This document shows positions 32,514 to 41,985 of a stretch of DNA of 64,000 nt, piece by piece. The stretch comes from Coptis chinensis (taxonomy: Eukaryota; Streptophyta; Magnoliopsida; Ranunculales; Ranunculaceae). Position numbers and translations under genes: made by a program. Positions within the stretch are counted from its first letter, which is position 1. Each line of letters begins with the position of its first letter. The stretch lies in NCBI GenBank assembly GCA_015680905.1, contig CM027382.1, positions 11,939,501 to 12,003,500 of the forward strand, in the 5' to 3' direction. The notes below the pieces were generated by a model. The model saw only the letters and a program-made list of their open reading frames with translations. It was not told the DNA's origin and ran no database searches.

Positions 32514-34422
32514 CGGTCATAGTTTGAGTAGTAGTTTCAAAATATTTTGGTGGAATTAATCCTTCTTGGATGCAATTCATATCTGCACCACTATCGACAA
32601 GAGCAATATAATTATTCAAAATATATTCTTTGTCAATAATCAAGGTTATAAAAATATTCCATTTCCTAGAAAGTATAGAGGAAGTGAAACTGCAGTGTTG
32701 GAAGTTAGTGTCTTCCTTGAAATAGTGTTTCTCTATTTGAAACACTCTTTGCTTTAAATGAAGAATCTCTTTGTTGAGATTCTGGATTTTATCATTGAGA
32801 TTCTGGGTGACTAGAGACTTTGAGGAACTAGGTTTATCTTTTCCTAGGCGATCAAAAACCTCTTTAAGATTATACCCTTCCGTAGGATCAACAATGTTGT
32901 CCTTAACTGTTTTAAAGCAAGTTTTAATTAACTTTAGCTTAGTGTCAAGGTCAGTAATAGAGTCGATAAGCTCTAGGACAGACTGTTGTTCTGAGGTCAG
33001 AACATTAATAGCTAACCCATTCATCTGTAAAATAGCTCGCATGCTATCACATTTAGATTGCAACATGTTACACTGACATGGTGCTTCATTCTCTGAAGTA
33101 CTATAGTAAGGATCTTCTGATTTATTATCAGATTCAGAAGAACTAGTATTAAGTAAGATTTTACTTAATTGTAATTTAAGATCTTCATCAATCTCTAGAT
33201 TATTGATCTTCTGTTTAGTATAGCACTGGTTGGCATAATGACCAATTTTTCCACATTTTAAACAAGTAATATTACTTTTATGGTGTGGATCTTTATAAAA
33301 ATCTTTATTAGGTTTCCAATTTTTATTGGAACTCCTTTTATGTTTTCGAGAATATATTCTCTTACTGTTTTTCTGGGTTTTTCGGGAAGAAATTTTCTTC
33401 TTTCTTTGAGAAGGAATATCATAAGCAAATTGCTCACAAAATTCTCCTAGCTCTTGTTTACCAGAAAGATTCTGTTTTTTAAGCTGATGCTGTAGCTTAA
33501 GATCATTGCATAGGCTAAGACCTTCTTGAATGACCTGACTAATGAGACTCCCATAAGTATGAGACTCATAAGAAATATTAGATCCTCCATTAAGATCTCT
33601 GAGCTTTTTCCTAACCTTTTCTGCAAAGAAGTTAGGGAGACCATCAATAAATTTAGATTTCCAATGCTCACTATTAGCATCATGTAATTGTAGGACTTTG
33701 GCAAGGAAGACATCCTTATACCACCTAAAATGAGATAGAGTAGGACATCTAAGATTTTGCAGCATCTCTCTATTCTTTTCAGCCGACAAACCTTCTGGTC
33801 CAATAAAATGATGGACAATAGTTAGGCAAAGAGTGTAGACTGCGTCAGAAATAGATATATTCTGATTAGCTTCGGAACTAAACTCCACTTTGGTAGAGTT
33901 ATAGATTTCATCTCTTTGCTCATGAGTGAGAACATTATCCCACCAACCTTTAAGAATACCTACAAATCCATGGGAAATAAACCTGCAGACATCTGCATCT
34001 GTATTTCCATGGGCTTTGCAAACACTCGCGATACATGAGCATCTCCTCGCGTGCAGTGATAAACTGATAGTCGATTTAGCATCAATATTCCAAGTGTAAA
34101 TAGTCTTAGCTTGATAAGACACTTGGTCATTAAAATAGGCTTCTTCATAAAGAATATCCCGAGGAGTGGGTCTAGGATAATAATTCTCGCTATGACCTAT
34201 ATGACTCACTTTCTCACAGATTCGTTCATAAGTTATTTTATTCAGATTAGAGAAGTTTAAATTTGCTTCAATATCCAAAATTTCATTTGGATTAATATCA
34301 TCTTCAGAGTTAGATTCTTGAGAAAGAATATTAAGATTTAATTTACTTAATTGGGTGTATAATTTCTCAATAAAAATCATTTTGGATGAAGACCGATCCG
34401 GTTTGAAATTGGGAATATCCAC
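32479..34422 (-). CDS. Coat-like protein with zinc knuckle and protease active site
   Basis: 647 residues. The N-terminal third is acidic. A central helical, Trp- and Arg-containing region (FVGILKGWWDNVL near residue 155) resembles caulimovirid coat or gag-like domains. A basic stretch rich in Lys and Arg precedes the zinc knuckle CLKCGKIGHYANQC at about residues 387-400 (CX2CX4HX4C). An acidic region follows and the frame ends in the aspartic protease active site, ALVDSGADMNC, at about residues 607-617. The protein would bind and package nucleic acid and cleave the polyprotein. The protease half is cut by a frameshift near the end. Confidence 0.75.
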   Translation of the reverse strand: MDIPNFKPDRSSSKMIFIEKLYTQLSKLNLNILSQESNSEDDINPNEILDIEANLNFSNLNKITYERICEKVSHIGHSENYYPRPTPRDILYEEAYFNDQVSYQAKTIYTWNIDAKSTISLSLHARRCSCIASVCKAHGNTDADVCRFISHGFVGILKGWWDNVLTHEQRDEIYNSTKVEFSSEANQNISISDAVYTLCLTIVHHFIGPEGLSAEKNREMLQNLRCPTLSHFRWYKDVFLAKVLQLHDANSEHWKSKFIDGLPNFFAEKVRKKLRDLNGGSNISYESHTYGSLISQVIQEGLSLCNDLKLQHQLKKQNLSGKQELGEFCEQFAYDIPSQRKKKISSRKTQKNSKRIYSRKHKRSSNKNWKPNKDFYKDPHHKSNITCLKCGKIGHYANQCYTKQKINNLEIDEDLKLQLSKILLNTSSSESDNKSEDPYYSTSENEAPCQCNMLQSKCDSMRAILQMNGLAINVLTSEQQSVLELIDSITDLDTKLKLIKTCFKTVKDNIVDPTEGYNLKEVFDRLGKDKPSSSKSLVTQNLNDKIQNLNKEILHLKQRVFQIEKHYFKEDTNFQHCSFTSSILSRKWNIFITLIIDKEYILNNYIALVDSGADMNCIQEGLIPPKYFETTTQTMTDASGSKIAIQR

Positions 34423-34648
34423 AGAGGTGAATAGATGGTCTAATATGACTAAAAGAACTGTTTTGTTTTAAAGAAGTATTCTTTAAAGGTTCTTTATCCT
34501 TATTAGGATCAATCCTAGGGGTATGTTTAAGGATATTTTCAGTATTATTCTCAATTCTGATTAATTGAGCTCCAATAGTTTGTAAACACAAATTTGTATA
34601 ATTATTCTGTTTACAAATTTTATTAATATCCTCCATCCCCATTTGCAT
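34367..34648 (-). CDS. Small pararetroviral frame, possible virion-associated protein
   Basis: 93 residues just upstream of the coat frame, overlapping it slightly. The N-terminal half is helix-prone (INKICKQNNYTNLCLQTIGA) and could form a coiled coil like virion-associated proteins. Its position between movement and coat regions supports this. No specific motif confirms it. Confidence 0.35.
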   Translation of the reverse strand: MQMGMEDINKICKQNNYTNLCLQTIGAQLIRIENNTENILKHTPRIDPNKDKEPLKNTSLKQNSSFSHIRPSIHLCGYSQFQTGSVFIQNDFY

Positions 34649-34697
34649 TTGTGGGCTTCTTCTTGGGTGGGCTTGATATAAGCCCGCATCTCCGTGA

Positions 34698-35144
34698 CTA
34701 TCTTTTCTTCAAAGGTGTTGTTGGAGGATGAATAGCTGTCATCTCCTTTTCATCAGTAGTAGTCCATTTTTTCTGATGAAATTCTAACACACCAATATAA
34801 TTATGCACCGGAGTAAAATTACATTTAGTAGTGATCTCCTCCTTGACAATGGGTGGAATAATAATCCTTTCCTGTTCTTGAATTACCTCTTTATTAGGTA
34901 ACTTATTTTCCTTTTTAATTAAGGTATTTTCCTTAGGTGAATCTATTTTTACCTCGGCCATAAGCCTAGCCTCTTGTTTGGCTTTAAGAAAATCACTGAT
35001 ATCTTTTCTCAGAGTTGCACGCTCAACTCTGCCATTCAGAATTTTATGATTCTGATACTCTAAGCAAAACCATTTTGTCAGAGGAGTACAATTCCTCTGA
35101 TGATAATCATAATAATCATCATAAGGTCTAAGCATAGGTTTCAA
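34698..35144 (-). CDS. Pararetroviral linker region after movement protein
   Basis: 148 residues, charged and Lys/Glu-rich, opening with a Tyr-rich DDYYDYHQRNCTPLTKWF segment. It sits between the movement-protein remnant and the small frame at 34648, so it is probably a middle part of a longer polyprotein. No conserved domain recognised. Confidence 0.45.
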   Translation of the reverse strand: MKPMLRPYDDYYDYHQRNCTPLTKWFCLEYQNHKILNGRVERATLRKDISDFLKAKQEARLMAEVKIDSPKENTLIKKENKLPNKEVIQEQERIIIPPIVKEEITTKCNFTPVHNYIGVLEFHQKKWTTTDEKEMTAIHPPTTPLKKR

Positions 35145-35329
35145 TTATGTAGGAGTAAAATATTTACTCAACTCTTCATATTTTAATTTATAAAATTGAT
35201 AAGTTTCATAAGGTGTATAATCCATTTATAAAACAAAATCCATTTCTGACGCTGTGGGAGATTCCCTAGCTTGCTGTGTATAAATACCATGTGGTATTTG
35301 TTGATTAGAGATAATGGATCTCTTCTACG

Positions 35330-36076
35330 ATTGATTGTATCAGGTTGTAGATTCAGTTTCAAACCAATGCCTAGAAGATTGTGGTATATAGAGATCTTGT
35401 AAGTAAGAGGACCTCAAAGACAAACTTCTACCAACAAAAGGTTTCTTAAAGTTCAATATAACTTCACCTTCATTTGTTTGGACTATCCGGTCTAAATCAT
35501 TATTAATGATTGGCTGTGGTTGAACAAATAAGTTTCGAAAATCCATGATTCTCGAAATTGAATCTCACTCCAAGGAATCATCCCGGTGTTGCTACACTAG
35601 AAGTTAAAAGATTTGTGTCTATTAACACAGTCTTACCCGTGTAGTTTTATGCATTACTTTAGGTGTTAAAGTCCTCAGAACACCTTGTAGTGAATTCTCG
35701 TAAGTAATTCCTATCACTTCAGATCCGTAAAAGTTATAACCTTTAGCCTGAATTTGTAATGATCTGAGAATCATAAAGATTTCTATCCGATAAAGCTAAA
35801 CTTAAATTAGGATAGACATCAAAATAGATCGGGTCCATGACAAAGACTAGTCTCTACCGCTCCCATAAGGGACGGTAAATAGTCGAGACACCTAGCATCT
35901 CTCGAAAGTGTTGCTTGAATACAAGCATTCATACCCAAAAGGGTCAATGGTCCGAAAGCAACCTCAGATAGGCCTATGTGAATAAATTTATAATTTTTCA
36001 CATGGTGATATAAATCACGAGGACTTAAAAGATTTAAATTATTACTTATGGAATTTAAACTAATAGTTTGTTCCAT
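35330..36076 (-). pseudogene. Pararetroviral movement protein remnant
   Basis: Minus-strand frame 36076-35819 contains FIHIGLSEVAFGPLTLLGMN and DARCLDYLPSLMGAVETSL, the conserved core of caulimovirid 30K-type movement proteins. A neighbouring frame adds VYPNLSLALSDRN, and later frames a region up to about 35340 (FVGRSLSLRSSYLQ). At least three frame changes break it. The intact protein would widen plasmodesmata for cell-to-cell spread; this copy cannot. Confidence 0.8.
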
Positions 36077-36862
36077 AGTTTTACCGCAATTTTATCGGGT
36101 CAATTTTTCAATCCGGTTACCATATCTATATATGGTTTTGGGATCCATATTAGGGATCGCCCATTTATTCATTTTGTCCCGCGGTGTCGAGATCATACTC
36201 GATTAATTTCGTGTTCTTAATTGAACTCGGATCATCATTATTTGATGATTGTGCCATGGGGTTGAGGTGTTAGTGCAAAACAGGTAGAGTATAATGAATT
36301 ATAACTATACTAAACAAGATAAAAACTATTCTTGATGTAATCATTGACACATCGTCTTCTTCTCCAAATATTATAAAAAAGATAATCAAAATCAAGTCTT
36401 TAGTGCTTATATTAAGTAAAACCACGCCTCATCAACGCTTTTACGGGAGCAAACGCCTAAACGCATTTCTTGCTAAACGGCACAAAGATATACCCTACGC
36501 GACTTTGGTGACGTCCCAGAGTTACCAATATAAACGTAAAGAAACAATAATGACCTCTTGCTAAGCAAATAGTCTTATTTCAACAAGAATAAAATTAAGT
36601 AATCTTAACTTCATCTCTAATAAGATACTATTCATAATAATGGGAAAGAAGAGTCACCGGTATTTTTAGGATCCAAAGGACATTCTTGTGGTCGGAAAAC
36701 CGAGCCTTTAAGCAAGTAGTCCTAAAGAGTAACCCTCACACCTTTTTCCTTAATCATACTTATATCTCTTACTTACATCTTTTCTTAGGAAATCATACAA
36801 TTAAATATAATTGTAAAACATTTCCTCACCGTTATGCACTAACCTCAAGTTAAGCTGCCATG
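36077..36862 (-). other. Pararetroviral leader region
   Basis: About 790 bases between the primer site and the movement-protein frame, with no long reading frame. This length fits the structured leaders of caulimovirid pregenomic RNA. I did not fold it. Confidence 0.5.
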
Positions 36863-36874
36863 GCTCTGATACCA
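36863..36874 (-). promoter_or_regulatory. Initiator-Met tRNA primer binding site
   Basis: TGGTATCAGAGC on the minus strand, the standard minus-strand DNA primer site of caulimovirids, also used by many copia elements. Confidence 0.8.
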
Positions 36875-37002
36875 AATAAAAAAGAAAAAGAGATCGTAAA
36901 AACACGATTGACACGCGAAGAAGAAGATCACAAAGAAAAACACTTGATTAAACTGAACTTTTATTTATATGGATGGAAGTGTATATTACAAGGGGAGATA
37001 GA

Positions 37003-37004
<2 letters not shown>

Positions 37005-37041
<37 letters not shown>

Positions 37042-37711
37042 GGGTTATGTTTTTGAAGTTTATTGGTATGCATGTGTTTATATATAAGAAAAGCAATTAA
37101 AAATGTGGTTACCATCATCGGTTTCTTAAAACCGTGGACAAGTAATATGTATTATACTTCATTCTCTTCTACATTTCTCGGTGTCTTGCTTTTTAATCTC
37201 TACGGAACAATGCCTAAAATATATATTTTTTTTTTTTTCGCCAAATCGAATATGATTCCTCTCATAGCCAAGTTTTGCCTTTTGAATAACTACCGATTGC
37301 CTTCAAAGACTCTTGAGACATTTAGTAAAGTAACTAGTTGCCAATCTTATACATGCCTTTGTTGTAAACTTTGTTGAAATTGCAATTATATTATCTGAAT
37401 ATCACCCCCGCTTTTTCAGTCCGTGATTCCTTTTAGCTAGATTCTCGTGATTTGTGTTAGAGTTTTCCAATGCCATCTTGAAGAGAAAACTGGAAGCTAT
37501 CTTTCTTTGATGCTTCATGCGTTTGGTGCTCTACCAAATTTCCCCTATAATGTTTAGTTGTTTAATACCAAATTGATCATGTTGGCTATTTTCGTCCTTA
37601 ATACTAGTGACCAAAGATCACCTAACTTTTAAAAGTAATGCCAGGGTGTTTCTCCTCGAGTTCTCAAATCCTTCCAACCACACTTTATTCCTATGTTTCC
37701 ACAAGGCCAAC
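37005..37711. other. (TA)n tract and unassigned AT-rich stretch
   Basis: 37005-37032 is a TA microsatellite followed by a T run, marking the right border of the pararetrovirus. The rest carries no gene I can support, except a LINE-like minus-strand trace at its right end. Confidence 0.6.
37608..37711 (-). pseudogene. LINE-like fragment, split by LTR element
   Basis: The minus strand reads LALWKHRNKVWLEGFEN, similar to the region just upstream of RNase H in plant LINEs ('lW..Wk.RN...f.g'). The same frame continues across the LTR element into about 39887-39930, giving AARLGGM before LALW when the insert and one target copy are removed. This short match is the only evidence. Confidence 0.35.
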
Positions 37712-38041
37712 TGTTAAATTACATGTTAGTGATGATACTAGGAGAGTTGTGACATTGATAATTGAGAGATACCAAGAAGAAAGAGAATGGAGAATAATAT
37801 AGATTGATTGATTGATTGAAAGAGAGAGAGATTGATTAGGGTTAGAGTGATTGAATTGAATTGTAGTTATCTACCCAGAGTTACATATTTATACTAACTT
37901 ACCTTAGGTGTGAAGTAACCCAAAGCATGAGAATGGAAACTACTAGATATGGAAAGTGTATATTAGAATATGGAAACTACTAGATATGGATGTCCACACT
38001 TATAGAAACGTGAGACTTTCCATATGTGACATATTCTAATA
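37712..38041 (-). repeat. Inverted extra LTR
   Basis: 330 bp, beginning TGTTAAATTACATG, which is the inverse of the LTR end TGCAATTTAACA. It keeps an internal segment (with AGGGTTAGAGTG) whose counterpart is present in the 3' LTR but missing from the adjacent 5' LTR. Confidence 0.88.
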
Positions 38042-38076
38042 TTGTATATTAGAATATGACATATTCTAATATACAA

Positions 38077-38346
38077 TATTAGAATATGTCACATATGGAA
38101 AGTCTCACGTTTCTATAAGTGTGGACATCCATATCTAGTAGTTTCCATTATCATGCTTTGGGTAACTTCACACCTAAGGTAAGTTAGTATAAATATGTAA
38201 CTCTGGGTAGAGAACTACAATTAAACTCAATCTCTCTCTCTCTCAATCAATCAATTTATATTATTCTCCATTGTCCTTCTTCTTGATATCTCTCAATTAT
38301 CAATGTCACAACTCTCCTAGCATCACCACTAACATGCAATTTAATA
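38077..38346 (+). repeat. Direct 5' LTR
   Basis: 270 bp, starting TATTAGAATATGTCAC and ending TTTAATA (mutated from TTTAACA). TAAATATG and pyrimidine repeats (TCTCTCTC) are shared with the 3' LTR. Followed directly by the primer site. Confidence 0.85.
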
Positions 38347-38358
38347 TGGTATCAGAGC
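38347..38358 (+). promoter_or_regulatory. Primer binding site of the LTR element
   Basis: TGGTATCAGAGC, complementary to the 3' end of initiator methionine tRNA, immediately after the 5' LTR. Confidence 0.88.
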
Positions 38359-39574
38359 GTCAGGTTCAAATCAAAGTTTAGTGGTATGTTAGGAGAGGAA
38401 TCCATCATCAAAAAATCAAAATCAATATCAAAATCAATTTTTTTTCAATTTTCAATATTTAATTCAATTCAAGTTTCAATCTTTATCACAAGAAGAAGTA
38501 TTCAAGATCTAGTGGTGTTCTCATTGATTCTATTCTTATGCTCTAGGATTATCGTTTCACCCGCACGCATGCGCCATTTAGTCTTTTTCATTGTCACTGC
38601 TTCACCGGGCATTGTTTCAAGGCACTTTTCAAGGTTTCACACGTCTCCTTATTCTCTTGGTTCGAAGTCAACATTCAAGTTCCGCAATCTCTCTGTTTCG
38701 AAATCTCGCTATAGGCGTGCCCGCGCTCAAGATGGGCCTTCGTCAAGGAGCACCTGCACCCTTCTCTCTGTATCACACACTTGGTATAGGCACGCCCGCG
38801 CCCTCCTCTCTATCTCTTGCACTAGCTGTTCAGTTTTGTTGCATGGGACACACGTGCTCGATTTAGTCTTGCTGCCTTTCGCCTCTTTACCTAAAACATA
38901 TCAGGTCCAGTTTTTCATATTCTTCAGAAGTTTCTCCTCGTCTCAACTATAATGATTTGGTAGAATTCCTGATTATTGGTTGGTTGATAAGTTTTTTCCT
39001 TTATAAGGGTTTGACTCCCTTTCATGTCATGGCTCTAAGTTCTATGGTGTTTCACCAGCTTTCTGTTTTAGCCTTCTTATTGAGGAGCTTTTCATATGTT
39101 GCTGTTGTTGATGGTTCAGCTTTTCAGGTTTTGATTCCTTTTATGCCGCAGTGGTGCCAAGTACTCAGTTGCTTCATTGACTCTTACTATTTCTTGTTGA
39201 GCTCTTTGGCTGAAAAGCATAAGCTTTCAATTCATCTCTCAGGTTGCAGTCACATCATCACTACCTTATTCAGTTTTCATCAATCTCTTGGTTGCAGTCA
39301 CATCATCACTGCACTATTCAGATTCATCTATCAGGTTGCAGTCATATCATAGGTGTTCTGTTTCCAGTTTGTGCCTGTGGTACAAATTCAGTTTTCAAGT
39401 TAGGCCATTGTCTACACCGACAGTTTCACTTTCCAGAACGTCTCATCTCAACAGTTGTTTGAGTTCTTCAACTAAAGGCAATTCTATGCGAAAGGGGGAG
39501 CTGTATTCTTATCTTTTCTTTCTTCCATTCAAACTGTTATTTGTAAGTATGCGGCATTCCAGCTTGAGGGGGAG

Positions 39575-39881
39575 TATTAGAATATGTCAATATTAGAATA
39601 TGCCATATATGGAAAGTCCCACGTTTCTATAAGTGTGGACATCCATATCTAGTAGTTTTCATTCTCATGCTTTGGGTTACTTCACACCCAAGGTAAGTTA
39701 GTATAAATATGTAACTCTGGATAGAGAACTTCAATTCAACTCAAATACTCCAGCCCTAATCAATCTCTCTCTCTCTCTCAATCAATCAATCTATATTATT
39801 CTCCATAGTCCTTCTTCTTGGTATCTCTCAATTATCAATGTCACAACTCTCCTAGTATCACTACTAACATGCAATTTAACA
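39575..39881 (+). repeat. 3' LTR
   Basis: 307 bp, starting TATTAGAATATG and ending TGCAATTTAACA, preceded by a G-rich polypurine tract. Confidence 0.88.
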
Positions 39882-39929
39882 CCAACATGCCTCCCAATCT
39901 CGCAGCATTCCAATTTCCACAAGGTGTGA

Positions 39930-41920
39930 TACTTATCCTTTTCACAGTCTTCATGGCTTGCTGTAACCTTTGAAACTGGCTTGGTCGCATAAAACTGTAA
40001 GTACAATAAGCACAATCCAATTATCTTCTAACATCCACACTGGTCTCCACTACCCAACGGATTTTCTTTAGCCAACACAACTAGCTCAACAATATAATCA
40101 ACTCTTTACTTGGAAGCTAACTGTGCAGGCCTACATATAACTAAGATTAGTTGTATCAATTCTTAAATTATTTGTCCACATACAGACCCCCAATAAATCT
40201 ATAGCTAGCTCAGAGAAATCCAAATGGAAGGACTCTATATAGTATATACGACTATACCAGTCCCATCCCTGGTTTGATGACCTTGTTCAAAAAAATTCAC
40301 TTTTTTCTCCAACTCCCTTCTTGTACGAATAGCTAACAAAACCCCAGAGCGCCATACCTAGTTCGACAAAGCTTGCATTCTTTATAGCACGCAATTTTTA
40401 TATATACTCAAGTGACAAGTCGATCTGTTAATATCACCACCTGAAGTGAAATCTAAGAATATATACCTCTCTAGCTAACTCGTTCCGTCGATTGGTCATC
40501 AGTTAATTTGTAACATTCTAAATCCTTGAGTAGGCCTTCAAATTCCAGTGTATGGCTTCTCTAACTTCCCCTTATACCAAGCCTTTGTGTTTGATTTGTA
40601 TCTTCAAAAGGTTCCTGTATCTAAGTCTGTTGAGCTCGTAAGTAAGCACTCATATCCTTCACAAGGTTGCTTTCTGATCACATGAGCTTTTATGGTTATG
40701 GTGTTTGCCAAATTGATCTGGTAAAAGGGCTGAATCCTGGATTGTTTTATGATGCTTTGGAAGCCGACTAAGCAAAAATGTTATGCAACTTAAATTACAC
40801 AGTAGACAAAATTAGAATCATTACTGGAGATAATATTACTTGCAGTGCAAGCAAAGGAGACGAGGCACTTCTGAATTTTCCTTCCATGGCTGCATATTAC
40901 TCCCGTCACCAACTTAATGCTGGATTCGCGAACTCCACATAGAAGGCAACAATCAGCAATCAACATGATCCTATCTTTCAAGTCACTGAATGAGAAGCAG
41001 ATGAGTTCATTTCAAATATTACTGGAGGAGTACGAGTCGCATGGTGCACAGTGTAAGAAGTCCAATTGTTGCATTGGATAGATGAAACTTCAATTGCTGG
41101 CCTAGAAACTATATTTGAATTTGTTGGCATACATATTGTTGTCTGATTTACATAACTGTTTGTCCATTCTGTTATTTTCAGAGACTGTATTACATTTGTT
41201 CTTGTATTGTCACTGGATCACTATTATTTGCAGTAGTGGTTTATTGTTCTTCTTCATTACAACTGGGTGTCAACGTACGTGGAGCACCCAGATGAATACT
41301 TTTATTTCTAAGCATATTGGATGACCACAAGAAAAAAATAAAATAAAATAATACTCCATCCGATGAAACTTTGCTGTTGTACAATCTTTGTGGTGCCTGA
41401 ATAAAATGGAATGGCTGGAAAATAGTATACGATTATATTGGTTGGTTTAAATTGAATTTTGTTGCCGATTATGGCAAGGAGTAGCTGGCCGGCCTGGTGT
41501 TGCAGAAGAAGCAGAGCCTCTTCCTATGAATTGGATCTGACTATAAAATGCTGCTTGAATCAAGGAGAATATGTAGGAATGTTGAGAAAGTAATAGTTAA
41601 TACTAATTTAGCAATATAAATTCATGCAAATATATGGCTCATCAGACCATGAATAGCGATAGCAAAATTTGGAGATACAGGTATTGACATTTTCCTGGTA
41701 AAAATTTCTTTTGCGGAACCCACTATGCAATAGACTCAATACACCCAAAAAAAAGCTAAAAACACAAGATATTTGAAATAACAATGCAACTACCAAAAAA
41801 AATGCCAAAAAGCGGTTGGTCATTAGAATATAGTAGTTTTAACCAACGAAATCTCTCCTAAAATTTAGCAAATGCTGTTAAACAGAATTTGAAGTGTTCT
41901 AAATTGAGGATAGGAGATAA
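39930..41920. other. Intergenic stretch upstream of intact pectinesterase
   Basis: Apart from the LINE-like trace at its left edge, no gene, terminal repeat or domain was recognised over about 2 kb. Confidence 0.5.
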
Positions 41921-41921
41921 C

Positions 41922-41930
41922 TATAAAATA
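41922..41930 (+). promoter_or_regulatory. TATA box of pectinesterase gene
   Basis: TATAAAATA, 56 bases upstream of the first ATG, a normal spacing for a plant gene with a short 5' untranslated region. Confidence 0.6.
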
Positions 41931-41985
41931 GGTTTCATTTTATCATCATCATTAAACCACACCTTTTACTTCAAGGTTGGAATAA

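Larger units (their letters stand above)
30234..37004 (-). mobile_element. Endogenous caulimovirid-like pararetrovirus, RT not found
   Basis: Minus-strand order: a 5' piece of the terminal repeat (36957-37004), an initiator-Met primer site (36863-36874), a leader of about 790 bases, a movement-protein region, linker frames, a coat-like protein with zinc knuckle, an aspartic protease, then two further frames and a pregenomic promoter with poly(A) signal. The 47-base segment at 30234-30280 recurs at 36957-37003, which is the terminal redundancy expected of one genome length. No YxDD or RNase H motif was found between the protease and the 3' frames, where polymerase belongs. Frameshifts break the movement protein and protease. 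The left end abuts a copia target site; the right end dissolves into a (TA)n tract. Confidence 0.82.
37712..39881 (+). mobile_element. Non-autonomous LTR element with an extra inverted LTR
   Basis: Flanked by CCAAC at 37707-37711 and 39882-39886. Order: an inverted LTR (37712-38041), a 35-base near-palindromic spacer (38042-38076), a direct 5' LTR (38077-38346), primer site TGGTATCAGAGC (38347-38358), a non-coding interior, polypurine tract CTTGAGGGGGAG (39563-39574) and the 3' LTR (39575-39881). The interior of about 1.2 kb has no retroviral domain and includes a threefold repeat of GGTTGCAGTCA blocks at about 39240-39350. The outer target duplication brackets the inverted LTR too, so the whole appears to have integrated as one unit. 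Confidence 0.85.

Noticed and set aside
38386-39352. Frames of 90-190 residues inside the non-autonomous LTR element
   Set aside because: No gag or pol motif and biased Ser/Phe/Leu composition; the interior looks non-coding.
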